A stretch of DNA of 64,000 nucleotides. Source: Lachnospiraceae bacterium G41. Lineage in GTDB: Bacteria; Bacillota; Clostridia; Lachnospirales; Lachnospiraceae. Made by a program: the position numbers and the translations under genes. A model generated the notes under the pieces. It was not told the origin of the DNA. It did not search any database and saw nothing but the letters and a program-made list of their open reading frames with translations. Position 1 is the stretch's first letter; every line of letters begins with the position of its first letter. The stretch covers positions 148,229 to 212,228 of the forward strand of contig FNEU01000003.1 in assembly GCA_900100245.1 (NCBI GenBank), written 5' to 3'. This document shows, piece after piece, positions 52,543 to 62,218 of the stretch.

Positions 52543-53673
52543 ATGATCAGATTTAACGTACCTCCCTTTACGGGAAAAGAAATGGATTATATCAAAAAAG
52601 CCGTAGAGAATCAGAAGATCTGCGGTGACGGAGAGTTTACGAAAAAGTGTAACGAGTGGCTTGAAAACAAAACAGGCACCACGAAAGCACTTCTTACCAC
52701 CTCCTGCACACATGCTACCGAAATGGCAGCAATATTAAGTGATATCAAACCCGGCGATGAAGTAATAATGCCGAGTTACACTTTCGTTTCAACAGCCGAT
52801 GCATTCGTACTTCGCGGTGCAAAAGCAGTGTTTGTGGATGTTCGTCCCGATACGATGAACATTGACGAAAACTTAATTGAAGATGCCATCACTGATAAGA
52901 CAAAAGCAATTGTTCCCGTTCATTACGCTGGCGTTTCCTGTGAAATGGATAAGATAATGGAGATTGCAAAAAATCACAATCTTATGGTTATCGAAGATGC
53001 CGCACAGGGAATTATGTCAGAGTATAAAGGCAAGGCGCTCGGTACATTCGGAGAGTACGGATGCTTTTCTTTCCATGAGACGAAGAACTTCTCCATGGGT
53101 GAAGGCGGAGCGCTTTTAATCCGTGACAAGGAAAACATCGAGCACGCTGAAATCGTAAGAGAAAAAGGTACCAACAGAGCGAAATTTTTCCGCGGTCAGA
53201 TAGATAAATATACATGGGTTGATGCAGGTTCATCATATCTTCCGAGTGAACTTAACGCAGCATATCTTTATGCACAGCTTGAGCTTGCAAACGAAATTAC
53301 CGCTGACAGAATGCATACCTGGAATATGTACTATGATGCATTTGAAGAGCTTGAAAACAAAGAACGAATCGAGAGACCCTTCATTCCGAGCGACTGCAAG
53401 CACAATGCACATATGTTTTACTTAAAGTGTAAGGATCTTGAAGAGAGAACTGCGTTTATCAAATTCCTCGGAGAAAACGGTATACTTGCAGTATTCCATT
53501 ACATCCCTCTTCACGGTGCGCCCGCAGGAAAAATGTTCGGCAGATTTAACGGCGAAGATGTATACACGACAAAAGAAAGTGAAAGACTTGTAAGACTCCC
53601 TCTTTACTACGGCTTAAAAGAAGAGGAAGTAGAATACATCATCGGCAAAGTAAAGGAATTCTACAAGAGATAG
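52543..53673 (+). CDS. rffA: dTDP-4-amino-4,6-dideoxygalactose transaminase
   Basis: 376 residues, DegT/DnrJ/EryC1 family of PLP enzymes. MIRFNVPPFTGKEMDYIKKA is the RffA/WecE N terminus; VIEDAAQGIMSEYKG holds the PLP phosphate region and SFHETKNFSMGEGGAL carries the Schiff-base Lys181. It puts an amino group on a dTDP-4-keto-6-deoxyhexose. Full length. The GNAT gene 54 bp downstream probably N-acylates the product, giving a sugar such as Fuc4NAc. Confidence 0.9.
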   Translation: MIRFNVPPFTGKEMDYIKKAVENQKICGDGEFTKKCNEWLENKTGTTKALLTTSCTHATEMAAILSDIKPGDEVIMPSYTFVSTADAFVLRGAKAVFVDVRPDTMNIDENLIEDAITDKTKAIVPVHYAGVSCEMDKIMEIAKNHNLMVIEDAAQGIMSEYKGKALGTFGEYGCFSFHETKNFSMGEGGALLIRDKENIEHAEIVREKGTNRAKFFRGQIDKYTWVDAGSSYLPSELNAAYLYAQLELANEITADRMHTWNMYYDAFEELENKERIERPFIPSDCKHNAHMFYLKCKDLEERTAFIKFLGENGILAVFHYIPLHGAPAGKMFGRFNGEDVYTTKESERLVRLPLYYGLKEEEVEYIIGKVKEFYKR

Positions 53674-53680
53674 AATGAAT

Positions 53681-53711
53681 GGTTCCTGGCTCCCGAAGGG
53701 TGCCTGGCTCC
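53681..53711 (+). repeat. 31-bp hairpin repeat family, copy 5
   Basis: GGTTCCTGGCTCCCGAAG, then GGTGCCTGGCTCC. It lies 7 bp after the previous stop and 16 bp before the next start. Confidence 0.8.
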
Positions 53712-53727
53712 ATCAAGAATAGAAGAT

Positions 53728-54237
53728 ATGGCAGAAATTACAATTCGCCCAATTACATACAAAGACACGGAAGACATCATCAGATGGCGCAATTCCGAAT
53801 ACGTAAATGCACGTTTTATCGACCGCAGAATGTTTACGAAAGAAAGCCACGAAGCATGGCTTAAAAACTTCGTTGAGGCCGGCAAGGTTGCACAGTTTAT
53901 CATTCTTTTAGACGGTGAAGGTGTTGGAAGCGTTTATCTAAGAGATATCAATCATGATAAAAAAGACGCTGAATTCGGAATATTCATCGGCGAAGAAAGT
54001 GCAAGAGGAAAAGGCGTCGGCACCAAGGCAGCAGAGATTATTTTAGACTATGCCTTCAGAGGTCTTAAGCTCGATAAAGTTTTTTTACGAGTGTATAAAG
54101 ATAATCCCGGCGCAATCAGAAGTTACGAGAAAGCCGGATTTAAAAAGACGGACGTCGTCGAAAAGATAAATGATAACGGTGTGATTCGCGAAGTGATTTT
54201 TATGGAGCTGGAGAAAAAGGATTTTGAAAAGCGATAA
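53728..54237 (+). CDS. GNAT-family N-acetyltransferase, sugar-acylating
   Basis: 169 residues. ITIRPITYKDTEDIIRWRNSE (N terminus) and the acetyl-CoA loop FIGEESARGKGVGTKAAEII (near residue 93) are clear, followed by LDKVFLRVYKDNPGAIRSYEKAGF. The R-W-R-N start is typical of GNATs that act on amino sugars (PseH-like). It follows rffA, so the likely substrate is a dTDP-4-amino-4,6-dideoxyhexose. Start ATG is preceded by AGAAGAT. Confidence 0.85.
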   Translation: MAEITIRPITYKDTEDIIRWRNSEYVNARFIDRRMFTKESHEAWLKNFVEAGKVAQFIILLDGEGVGSVYLRDINHDKKDAEFGIFIGEESARGKGVGTKAAEIILDYAFRGLKLDKVFLRVYKDNPGAIRSYEKAGFKKTDVVEKINDNGVIREVIFMELEKKDFEKR

Positions 54238-55516
54238 AAAGAACAAAATAATAAATGCGTTTTTTATTATCCCTGCCATAATCGGCTTTACGTTTTATTG
54301 TTTTGAACTCGTACTTCTTCATTACAATCAGACGCTCTTTCCGGTCACGGGAAAGTATGAATCGGATCTTTTCGCACACATAGAAATGGCACTCGACGGC
54401 TGGGGATACAGTATACTTGCGGTTATTTACAGACTGTTTGCACTCCTGCCCGAGTTTGGTTTTCATTTTGCGATAGCAACTTTCCTTTGCGTATGTGAAG
54501 CCGGAACGTTAGCACTGACATTTATCATTTTAAGAACAAGCAAAATCGAAACAAAAACAGCGATTATATTCGCAGCAATATCGGGCTTTGTTGCACCCGC
54601 ATACATAAGAGCGATACAGCCTTACAGATATATCGGTTATCAGTCGGGCAGCATATGGCACAATTCGACATATATCGTGATGAAATTCACGGCACTTATA
54701 TGCATTGTTTTGTACCTTGCGATATCCCAAAAGTACAAAGAAAAAATGAGCGCGGGAGAGGTGATTGCATTTGCAATTCTCCTTGCAATTACAACTTCGG
54801 TAAAAACAAACTTTATCCTGGTGTTTGCACCCGTTGCACTTTTATTCCTTATAATCGATTGGATACTCGGAGTACCGTTTAAAAGACTTCTTTTATGTGC
54901 GCTCACAGTTATTCCTTCGGTGGCTGTAATACTTTTCCAGGAGTATGTTTTATTCGGCGAGAGCACGGGAAACGGAATTATAATAGACCCTCTTTACAGT
55001 GTTTATTTACGCGCGGAAAAGCCATATTTTACCATGATACTTTCCGCAGCATTTCCGATAATGATATTGCTAATTAATATTATCCCCATCCTAAAAGATA
55101 CGTTCCTTGATTTTAAGGATAAAAAAAGAGGACTCACGCACCGCTTCTACTTACTCGCATGGTCTATGTGGTTTGTGGCATTTTGGGAGTATATATTACT
55201 TCGCGAAACAGGCGAGAGAGAACTTGATGATAACTTCGCGTGGGGATATGATTTTTGTATCTTTATTCTTTTCGCAGTCAGCATTATTTATTTTATAAAA
55301 AATATTTATGCGTTAATCGGAAAGATAACCAAAAAGAATATGTCCGATTTATCGGACACATCAAAAGAAGAAGCAACGCCTGCCAAAATAAATGCGTTTG
55401 ATATCTTTAAAGCTGTATACCTTATCCTTGCTTTAGCACTTTTGATATATCACACATACTGCGGAGTATTCTTCTTTGTAAGACTTACTCAGGGTATAAC
55501 ATTCTTTATGCAGTAA
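54224..55516 (+). CDS. Polytopic membrane protein of the polysaccharide cluster
   Basis: 430 residues from TTG 54224, which overlaps the GNAT gene by 14 bp and has AAAAAGGA upstream; no ATG is available near the first membrane segment. About ten membrane segments, with a first loop containing TGKYESDLFAHIEMALDGWG (acidic, as in GT-C enzymes). I do not recognise a named family. It precedes the third GtrB-like gene and could be its transferase partner. Confidence 0.65.
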   Translation: MKSDKKNKIINAFFIIPAIIGFTFYCFELVLLHYNQTLFPVTGKYESDLFAHIEMALDGWGYSILAVIYRLFALLPEFGFHFAIATFLCVCEAGTLALTFIILRTSKIETKTAIIFAAISGFVAPAYIRAIQPYRYIGYQSGSIWHNSTYIVMKFTALICIVLYLAISQKYKEKMSAGEVIAFAILLAITTSVKTNFILVFAPVALLFLIIDWILGVPFKRLLLCALTVIPSVAVILFQEYVLFGESTGNGIIIDPLYSVYLRAEKPYFTMILSAAFPIMILLINIIPILKDTFLDFKDKKRGLTHRFYLLAWSMWFVAFWEYILLRETGERELDDNFAWGYDFCIFILFAVSIIYFIKNIYALIGKITKKNMSDLSDTSKEEATPAKINAFDIFKAVYLILALALLIYHTYCGVFFFVRLTQGITFFMQ

Positions 55517-55539
55517 AAAAATAATTAACGGAGAGAAAA

Positions 55540-56469
55540 ATGAAAATCAGTTTTGTAATCCCCTGCTACAGATCGGAGAAAACGCTTCCCGATGTAGTGG
55601 AGGAGATTAAAACCACAATGGCGACTATCGGAAACGAATTTGAAATCATTCTTGTTAACGACTGCTCGCCCGACAAAACATTTGAGGTAATAAAAAAACT
55701 CGCAAGCGAGAATGACAATATTCTCGGAATTGATCTTGCGAAAAACTTCGGCCAGCACTGCGCACTTATGGCCGGTATGAGACATACTTCGGGAGATGTG
55801 GTAGTTTGTCTTGACGACGACGGACAGACACCCGCAGACGAAGTAGGAAAGCTTCTCGACAAGCTCGATGAAGGCTATGATGTCTGCTACGCAAGTTACG
55901 GTAAAAAGCAGCATTCAGGCTTCAGAAATTTCGGCAGCAAAGTCAACGAGCTTATGACTCGAATCATGCTTGGCAAACCCAAGGAACTTAAGGTATCAAG
56001 TTACTTCGCAGCCAAGAGATTTATAGTTGATGACATGCTTCGTTATGAGCAGTCTTACGCATACGTTATAGGCCTTGTTTTAAGAGCCACTAAGAACGTT
56101 GCAAACGTTGAAGTAAACCACAGAGCAAGAAGTGTCGGCGAGAGCGGATACACACTTGCAAAACTTTTCTCGCTCTGGTTTAACGGCTTTACAGCATTTT
56201 CGATTAAGCCCTTAAGAATCGCAACAGGCATCGGAATCTTTTGCGCATGCTCGGGCTTCCTTTACGGAATATACACGATTATCAAAAAGCTGGTTCTTGT
56301 CGATGTACAGGCAGGTTTCTCCGCACTCATGTCGGTACTTGTTTTCATCGGCGGAATGATTATGCTCATGCTCGGACTCATCGGTGAGTACATCGGTCGA
56401 ATCTATATCTGCATGAACAATTCACCTCAGTATGTAATTCGTGAAAAAGTCGGAAAGATTGATAATTAA
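55540..56469 (+). CDS. GtrB-like undecaprenyl-phosphate glycosyltransferase, copy 3
   Basis: 309 residues. ISFVIPCYRSEKTLPDVVEE, VNDCSPDKT, DLAKNFGQHCALMAGM and the metal site CLDDDGQTP, then two C-terminal membrane segments (about 230-250 and 260-290). The DDDGQTP site differs from copies 1 and 2 (DADLQDPP, DCDLQHPA), so the donor may differ. Start ATG follows CGGAGAGA. One-base overlap with the next membrane protein. Confidence 0.87.
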   Translation: MKISFVIPCYRSEKTLPDVVEEIKTTMATIGNEFEIILVNDCSPDKTFEVIKKLASENDNILGIDLAKNFGQHCALMAGMRHTSGDVVVCLDDDGQTPADEVGKLLDKLDEGYDVCYASYGKKQHSGFRNFGSKVNELMTRIMLGKPKELKVSSYFAAKRFIVDDMLRYEQSYAYVIGLVLRATKNVANVEVNHRARSVGESGYTLAKLFSLWFNGFTAFSIKPLRIATGIGIFCACSGFLYGIYTIIKKLVLVDVQAGFSALMSVLVFIGGMIMLMLGLIGEYIGRIYICMNNSPQYVIREKVGKIDN

Positions 56470-58229
56470 TGGATAAGACAGAAAAGAAGAATAAAAATAC
56501 AAAAACAAAGCTCATAATAATGGACTGCATATTCCTTGCGGTCCTTGTTTTGTTTCCATTTCTTCATCTTGCATTCGGTGTAGAATTCACCGATACCGCA
56601 TATAGCCTCGGCAATTACGAAAACCTTGATAAGATGAATCTTACCTGGACTGTGGCTACATTCTGGGCCAATATGATGGGAAAATTTTTTACCATGCTTC
56701 CGTTTGGCGCCACATGGATAGGAATGAAATTTTATACGACTCTCGTACCTGTTGTCGGTGTCGTTTTTTCATATCTTTTCCTAAAAAAATATATGCCGAG
56801 AGTATTTGTTTTTATCGGAGAGATTCTGGCAATTTCTCTTTTCTGGTGTCCGACCACACTTCTTTACAATTACCTGACATATCTTCTTTTTACCCTCGCG
56901 GTAATAGTTCTTATAGAATCCCTTGAAAAAGAAAAAAGATGGGGTCTTGCATTCGCGGGAATCATCCTTGCGTTCAATGTTTTTGTAAGATTTCCTAACA
57001 TTACCGAAACCGCACTTATCGTAGTGGTATGGTTTAGCGCAAGCCTTAAAAAGAAAAAATTTGTGTACGGTTTAACGGACACATTAATTTGTATCGGCGG
57101 ATTCCTGGCGGGTATAGCCGCAAACGTCGGATTGGTAGGAATCAAATACGGATTTTCATCGATACCGAATATGGTCATTTCTCTTTTCTCCATGACCGGA
57201 GAGAATACGGGCTATAAACCAACAGGAATGATAATGGCCATCATCACCGGATACACGACTTATTACAAGAGCTTTATCCTTCTTGTTGGCATTACCGTTT
57301 TATGCTTTGCGGTTAGCGCGATAATGAAGAGACATTATGTGAGAATAATCACGGTTGTGGCTCAGTTTATTTTATACGGAGTATTCCTTATCTGGGCTTA
57401 CAGGAACCATGTGTTCACTCTAAAATACAGCGATTATTCCTCAATGTATTTCTGGATGGTTATTTTCTTTGTAATTGCAAACATTATGTCTGTATGGACT
57501 ATGTTAAGAAAGCGTAACGAACTTGTTCATAAGCTTATTGCAGCAGCTGTTCTCGTGATAGTGTGGATCACGCCTCTTGGAAGCAACAATGCACTTTTCC
57601 CTTCGATGAACAATCTTTTTATAGTTGCACCTGCTGTTTTGTTTATGATCTGGAACGAACTTTTCAAGGGAAGAAACTTTTATGAGTTACTCGATCTTGA
57701 GGCCAGAAATACAATGGTTGCAACCAGAATTTCATTCTTTTTACTTATTGTATCAATTACGATTCAGTGTATTATTTTTGGCTTTGTGTTTATTTTCAGG
57801 GACACAGGTTTCCCTGCTAAAAACAGCACTAAAATCGAAGGTAACGAAGTACTCGTCGGAATGCATACCAATCCCGAGAGAGCGGCACTTATAGAAGCCT
57901 TGACATCCTATGTGGAAGATAAGGGATATGAGGGAAAGAGAGCGATTTTCTACGGAGATATTCCGGGCCTCGAATATATATTAAAAATGCCATGCGCGAT
58001 TTCTCACACATGGCCAAATTTAGGTTCGTTTTCTTATGATGAATTTGCAAACGATATCGACAGTATAAAAGATAAGCCGATTGTATTTATAAACACTGAT
58101 TATATGGCGAATCCGTACAATCCGAACAAATCCGAACGCAAGGAAGAATGCCTTGAAAAATTCCTTGAAGAAAACGGATATTCCTTAAGTGCGAAGATTG
58201 AATATATAGCCATTTATTCGGCGGATTAG
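56469..58229 (+). CDS. Large polytopic membrane protein, possible GT-C glycosyltransferase
   Basis: 586 residues with about twelve membrane segments and an outer C-terminal domain of ~120 residues. The first loop has FGVEFTDTAYSLGNYENLDK, with Asp in a position used by GT-C enzymes. It follows the third GtrB-like gene with one-base overlap, so a lipid-linked-sugar transferase role is likely. Last gene of the cluster; it converges with the methyltransferase gene (4 bp overlap). Confidence 0.68.
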   Translation: MDKTEKKNKNTKTKLIIMDCIFLAVLVLFPFLHLAFGVEFTDTAYSLGNYENLDKMNLTWTVATFWANMMGKFFTMLPFGATWIGMKFYTTLVPVVGVVFSYLFLKKYMPRVFVFIGEILAISLFWCPTTLLYNYLTYLLFTLAVIVLIESLEKEKRWGLAFAGIILAFNVFVRFPNITETALIVVVWFSASLKKKKFVYGLTDTLICIGGFLAGIAANVGLVGIKYGFSSIPNMVISLFSMTGENTGYKPTGMIMAIITGYTTYYKSFILLVGITVLCFAVSAIMKRHYVRIITVVAQFILYGVFLIWAYRNHVFTLKYSDYSSMYFWMVIFFVIANIMSVWTMLRKRNELVHKLIAAAVLVIVWITPLGSNNALFPSMNNLFIVAPAVLFMIWNELFKGRNFYELLDLEARNTMVATRISFFLLIVSITIQCIIFGFVFIFRDTGFPAKNSTKIEGNEVLVGMHTNPERAALIEALTSYVEDKGYEGKRAIFYGDIPGLEYILKMPCAISHTWPNLGSFSYDEFANDIDSIKDKPIVFINTDYMANPYNPNKSERKEECLEKFLEENGYSLSAKIEYIAIYSAD

Positions 58230-59104
58230 GCTTTAATCCATCTGCCGCTGGCTCCGCATGGAAGTACCAGACCGTTTTCGGACACGGGAAGGCCTATTTC
58301 ATCTGAGACAACCTCTCCGCCGAATTTGGGTTTGATGCATGTATTAAGCATATATGAAAGAACTGCAGGCTGAAGTCCCGTAGTATATGAGTTAATCAAA
58401 AAGAATGCGGACTCTTCACTTAAAAGCTCAGTAGTCAGTTCGATAAAAGGAAAAATGCTTTCCTCGATTTTCCAGATTTCGCCTTTAGGACCTCTTCCGT
58501 ATGAAGGCGGATCCATGATGATACCGTCATATTTGTTTCCTCGACGGATTTCTCTTTCGACGAATTTGACACAGTCATCCACAAGCCATCTTATCGGCGC
58601 ATCACCCAGGCCGGAAGAAATGGCGTTTTCTTTTGCCCATGTAACCATGCCCTTAGATGCATCGACATGAGTTACCGCAGCGCCGGCTTTTGCCGCAGAG
58701 AGTGTGGCACCGCCTGTATATGCAAAGAGATTTAACACCTTAAAAGATCTGCCCGGATTATCGGACAGCTGCTTTTTTATAATATCCGAAAACCAGTCCC
58801 AGTTAACTGCCTGCTCGGGGAAAAGCCCCGTGTGCTTAAATGCAAAAGGCTTTAAATTGAATGTGAGCTCATTGTAATTAATGCTCCATTCCTCGGGAAG
58901 ATTTTTAAACTCCCATTCGCCTCCGCCTTTGCTTGAGCGGTGGTAATGGCCGTTAAAATGCTTCCAGCCGGGATTGTACTTCGGCGTATTCCATATTACC
59001 TGTGGGTCGGGTCGAACGAGAATATAGTCGCCCCAGCGTTCGAGTTTTTCTCCACCGGACGTAGAAATGACTTCATAATCTTTCCAATTGTCGGCAATCC
59101 ACAT
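58226..59104 (-). CDS. Class I SAM-dependent methyltransferase, RlmI/RlmK-like without PUA
   Basis: 292 residues. SAM-binding VLNLFAYTGGATLSAAKAGA (near residue 122), acidic VTHVDASKG, and the catalytic region IIMDPPSYGRGPKGE (near 213). An N-terminal ~110 residues replace the PUA domain. Likely an RNA (rRNA) methyltransferase related to RlmK, though the target is not known. Start ATG has GGAGGTTATC upstream. A second member of this superfamily is encoded at 29060. Confidence 0.82.
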   Translation of the reverse strand: MWIADNWKDYEVISTSGGEKLERWGDYILVRPDPQVIWNTPKYNPGWKHFNGHYHRSSKGGGEWEFKNLPEEWSINYNELTFNLKPFAFKHTGLFPEQAVNWDWFSDIIKKQLSDNPGRSFKVLNLFAYTGGATLSAAKAGAAVTHVDASKGMVTWAKENAISSGLGDAPIRWLVDDCVKFVEREIRRGNKYDGIIMDPPSYGRGPKGEIWKIEESIFPFIELTTELLSEESAFFLINSYTTGLQPAVLSYMLNTCIKPKFGGEVVSDEIGLPVSENGLVLPCGASGRWIKA

Positions 59105-59152
59105 GATAACCTCCGATTAAAGTAATTTTCACAAAGAGTATTATATCATATT

Positions 59153-59605
59153 ATGTCCAAATTAAACGAGTACTGCAAAAAGAAAAACTTAAGAGACATG
59201 GATATCGAGTATCTGCTTCTTTATCGCATTTGCCTTGTGTTGCTCCCTTTTATGATTGGTGGAACGCTTCTTTTTGTATTCTTTGGAGATAAAATACTTG
59301 CTGCCGGAGGTGAATGCCTGTTCAAAAAGATTTCTGGCTTTTACTGCATTGGCTGTGGCGGTACCAGAGCATTCAACTATCTCGTGCATCTTCATATCCT
59401 AAAAAGTTTCTTTTATCATCCTTTCGTACCCTATACTTACCTGGCATATTTTTTCTACACGATCAATTCATTTCTGTATCGTCACAACAAAAAATGTTTC
59501 GCCAGACTGAGCCCCTTTGTTCTCATTTACATCGGGGTTGGCATTTTAACTATAAATTTCATCGTAAAAAATATTTTCATATTTTTCGGAATTTACCTGA
59601 TTTGA
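59153..59605 (+). CDS. DUF2752-like membrane protein
   Basis: 150 residues with about three hydrophobic segments. The family signature GFYCIGCGGTRAFNYL (near residue 63) with the CxGCGGTRA core is present. DUF2752 proteins are small membrane proteins of unknown role. It stands alone before iorA; no clear ribosome-binding site. The region after it up to 59740 holds a TATGATAAAAAA stretch and the iorA ribosome-binding site. Confidence 0.82.
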   Translation: MSKLNEYCKKKNLRDMDIEYLLLYRICLVLLPFMIGGTLLFVFFGDKILAAGGECLFKKISGFYCIGCGGTRAFNYLVHLHILKSFFYHPFVPYTYLAYFFYTINSFLYRHNKKCFARLSPFVLIYIGVGILTINFIVKNIFIFFGIYLI

Positions 59606-59740
59606 TTAATTATTCCATCATAAAAAAACTCTACAATAATCCATAAAATAATGTTATGATAAAAAAGTATTTCGGCTGGCAGATTGATGCAAAGTTCGAA
59701 CTACTTTTTTCATGTTAGGAAAAGGAAAAAGGAACGAAGT

Positions 59741-61543
59741 ATGAAGAAAGAATATGTCATGGGCAATCAGGCGATAGCGCTTGGTGCAATGGCGGCAGGA
59801 GTTAATTTGGCGTGTGGCTATCCCGGAACTCCTTCGTCCGAAATCGTCGATACGATTGCTAAAAGAAATAAGGATAAGGCTATTCATGTAGAGTGGTCTA
59901 TCAATGAGAAGGCAGCCATGGAAGTGGCAGCAGGTGCTTCCTATGCGGGCGCAAGATGTTTAGTCACCATGAAAATGATGGGACTTAATGTTGCATCCGA
60001 TGCATTAATGTCGCTTGCATATGTCGGTGTTGAGGGCGGACTTGTAGTAGTTTCTGCAGACGATCCCGGCCCCATTTCATCACAGACCGAGCAGGATACG
60101 AGACTCTTTGCAAAGTACTGCCGTATTCCTGTATTTGATCCCGCAAGCGTAGAAGAAGCATATGAAATGATTCAGGACGCTTTCGAATATTCGGAAAAAT
60201 ATAAAACTCCCGTACTCTTCAGACCGACCACGAGAATCGATCATGCGTACGGTTCCATCACATATGATGAAAATGCAAAGCCCAAGGAAGTTCCCGGATT
60301 TGTTAAGAACTCCAAGCGTTTCGTAATCTTCCCCCGTCTTTCGAGAATGAATCACGAAATGATTGAAAAGAGAAATCCCGCCATCGGCGACGATTTTTCG
60401 GAGTATAAATTTAACACCATTCAGGGTAAGGCAGGTAATAAAAAAGCAATCCTTGCAGGCGGTGCAGGATATGCTTACGCCAAAGAATTTATTCAGGACA
60501 GAGAAGACGTTTCTTTGATCAGAGTGGCAACACCTCATCCTCTTCCCGAGAAGTTTCTTTTAGGAGCTTTAGAAGGCGTGGAAGAAGTACTCGTAGTGGA
60601 AGAACTTTTCCCTTATCTCGAAGAAGAACTCTTACAGTTAATCGGCAAGAAACAGCTTAAAATAAAAGTCTTAGGAAAGCATACAGGAAACTCACCTCTT
60701 GCAGGCGAAAACACAGCAGAAGGTGTTGCAGCTGAAATCGCAAAATTCCTTGGCGAAACAATCGAAGAAGTGAAAGTGGATACATCAAATGTTCCCGCAC
60801 CTCCGATGCGTCCTCCCGTACTCTGCGCAGGCTGTCCTCACAGAGCAAGTTTTTATGCGGTTAAACAGGCGATGAAAGACAGAAAGGCCAACTTCTCCGG
60901 AGACATCGGCTGCTATACACTCGGCAACGCAATGCCTCTTGATATGGTAGATACATGCCTTTGCATGGGCGCAGGAATCACAATGGCACAGGGCCTTCAC
61001 TGGACAGATGAGAAGACAGTCAACTTTGCATTTGTCGGCGACTCCACATTCTTTGCATCAGGCATGACAGGAATCGCAAATGCGATTTACAACGAAGCAG
61101 ATATGATTCTCTGTGTGCTGGATAATTCCACCACGGCCATGACCGGACATCAGCCTCATCCCGGCACCGGAATGAATATGATGGGAGATGTCGTAAATAA
61201 AATAAGCATCGAAAAGATTCTTTTAGGAATGGGCATCGAAAAGGTATTAACTGTCAATCCGCTTAACCTTGAAGAAGCTAAAAAAGCAATAAAAGAATGT
61301 GCCGATACCAAGGGTGTAAAAGCAATTATTTTCAAATCACCCTGCGTGGCACTTTTCAAACCGACAGAAAAATGCGTGATAACAGATAAGTGTATCGGAT
61401 GTAAAAAGTGCATCCGCGAAATCGGCTGTCCCGCAATTTCGGCAGAAGATAAAAAGATCACAATTGATACATCAATGTGCACCGGCTGCAGCCTCTGTGC
61501 TCAGGTTTGCCCGATGGGTGCCATCGAAAAGGAGGTGCGCTAG
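59741..61543 (+). CDS. iorA: Indolepyruvate ferredoxin oxidoreductase, alpha subunit
   Basis: 600 residues from ATG 59741 (AAAGGAAC upstream; earlier in-frame TTG 59684/ATG 59687 are less likely). Pyrimidine domain at the N terminus (ACGYPGTPSSEIVD), thiamine-diphosphate domain with CAGCPHRAS and GDSTFFASGMTGIANA near residue 430, and C-terminal ferredoxin domain with CIGCKKCIREIGCP and CTGCSLCAQVCP, two [4Fe-4S] clusters. With IorB it oxidises aromatic 2-oxoacids to aryl-CoA and reduced ferredoxin. Directly followed by iorB. Confidence 0.93.
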   Translation: MKKEYVMGNQAIALGAMAAGVNLACGYPGTPSSEIVDTIAKRNKDKAIHVEWSINEKAAMEVAAGASYAGARCLVTMKMMGLNVASDALMSLAYVGVEGGLVVVSADDPGPISSQTEQDTRLFAKYCRIPVFDPASVEEAYEMIQDAFEYSEKYKTPVLFRPTTRIDHAYGSITYDENAKPKEVPGFVKNSKRFVIFPRLSRMNHEMIEKRNPAIGDDFSEYKFNTIQGKAGNKKAILAGGAGYAYAKEFIQDREDVSLIRVATPHPLPEKFLLGALEGVEEVLVVEELFPYLEEELLQLIGKKQLKIKVLGKHTGNSPLAGENTAEGVAAEIAKFLGETIEEVKVDTSNVPAPPMRPPVLCAGCPHRASFYAVKQAMKDRKANFSGDIGCYTLGNAMPLDMVDTCLCMGAGITMAQGLHWTDEKTVNFAFVGDSTFFASGMTGIANAIYNEADMILCVLDNSTTAMTGHQPHPGTGMNMMGDVVNKISIEKILLGMGIEKVLTVNPLNLEEAKKAIKECADTKGVKAIIFKSPCVALFKPTEKCVITDKCIGCKKCIREIGCPAISAEDKKITIDTSMCTGCSLCAQVCPMGAIEKEVR

Positions 61544-62143
61544 ATGTCTTACAATATTTTACTTTGCGGCGTAGGCGGACAGGGAACAGTTCTCGCATCC
61601 AAGCTTCTTGCGGCAGCAGCCGAGAAAAAGGGCGAAATTGTTCATTCTGCGGAAACCATCGGAATGGCTCAGCGTGGCGGTCCCGTTACAAGCCACGTTC
61701 GTATAGGCAAAGATGCATACTCACCTTTGATTCCTAAAAAATGCGCGGATCTTATCATAGCATTCGAGCCTTCGGAAGCAGTCAGAAACTTAGACTACCT
61801 TAAAGAAGGCGGAGCGGTTATCACCAACGAAGTATGCTTAAAGCCCGTAACAGAATCGTTAAATCCCACAGGATACGACGGAAAAGAAATGACCGAATAT
61901 CTTAGAAAGACCATCGGCAATCTCGTTGTACTTAACGCAGATGAACTTTGCGCAGAACTCGGTTCGTCCAAGTTTTTCAATGTGGCAGTACTCGGTGTAG
62001 CCAAGGGTGCAGATTTCCTTCCTTTTTCCGAGGAGGATCTTTTATCAACCATCGAGACAAGCGTAAAAGCTAACTTTGTGGAAGTTAACAAGAAGGCATT
62101 TCTTCACGGCGTCGAAGTCGGAAAGAACAATAAATCTATATAA
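61544..62143 (+). CDS. iorB: Indolepyruvate ferredoxin oxidoreductase, beta subunit
   Basis: 199 residues, normal for the catalytic gamma-like subunit: ILLCGVGGQGTVLASKLLAA at the N terminus, ETIGMAQRGGPVTSHVRIG near residue 45 and FNVAVLGVAKGADFL near 147. It completes the IorAB complex. ATG immediately follows the iorA stop with AAAGGAGGT upstream; the two should be translated together. Confidence 0.93.
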   Translation: MSYNILLCGVGGQGTVLASKLLAAAAEKKGEIVHSAETIGMAQRGGPVTSHVRIGKDAYSPLIPKKCADLIIAFEPSEAVRNLDYLKEGGAVITNEVCLKPVTESLNPTGYDGKEMTEYLRKTIGNLVVLNADELCAELGSSKFFNVAVLGVAKGADFLPFSEEDLLSTIETSVKANFVEVNKKAFLHGVEVGKNNKSI

Positions 62144-62218
62144 TATAAAATATAAATATAATATATAGATATTAATAAGATAATTAAAAAGTATATAAAA
62201 AACTATAAGAACAACGAC
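62144..62218 (+). other. AT-rich spacer in the ior/CoA-ligase operon
   Basis: 75 bp almost wholly A+T, much longer than other gaps of this operon; no gene or clear promoter. The sixth hairpin repeat follows. Confidence 0.5.

Noticed and set aside
60080..60538. Minus-strand open frame opposite iorA
   Set aside because: Inside a well-supported iorA; Cys/Phe-rich shadow translation.
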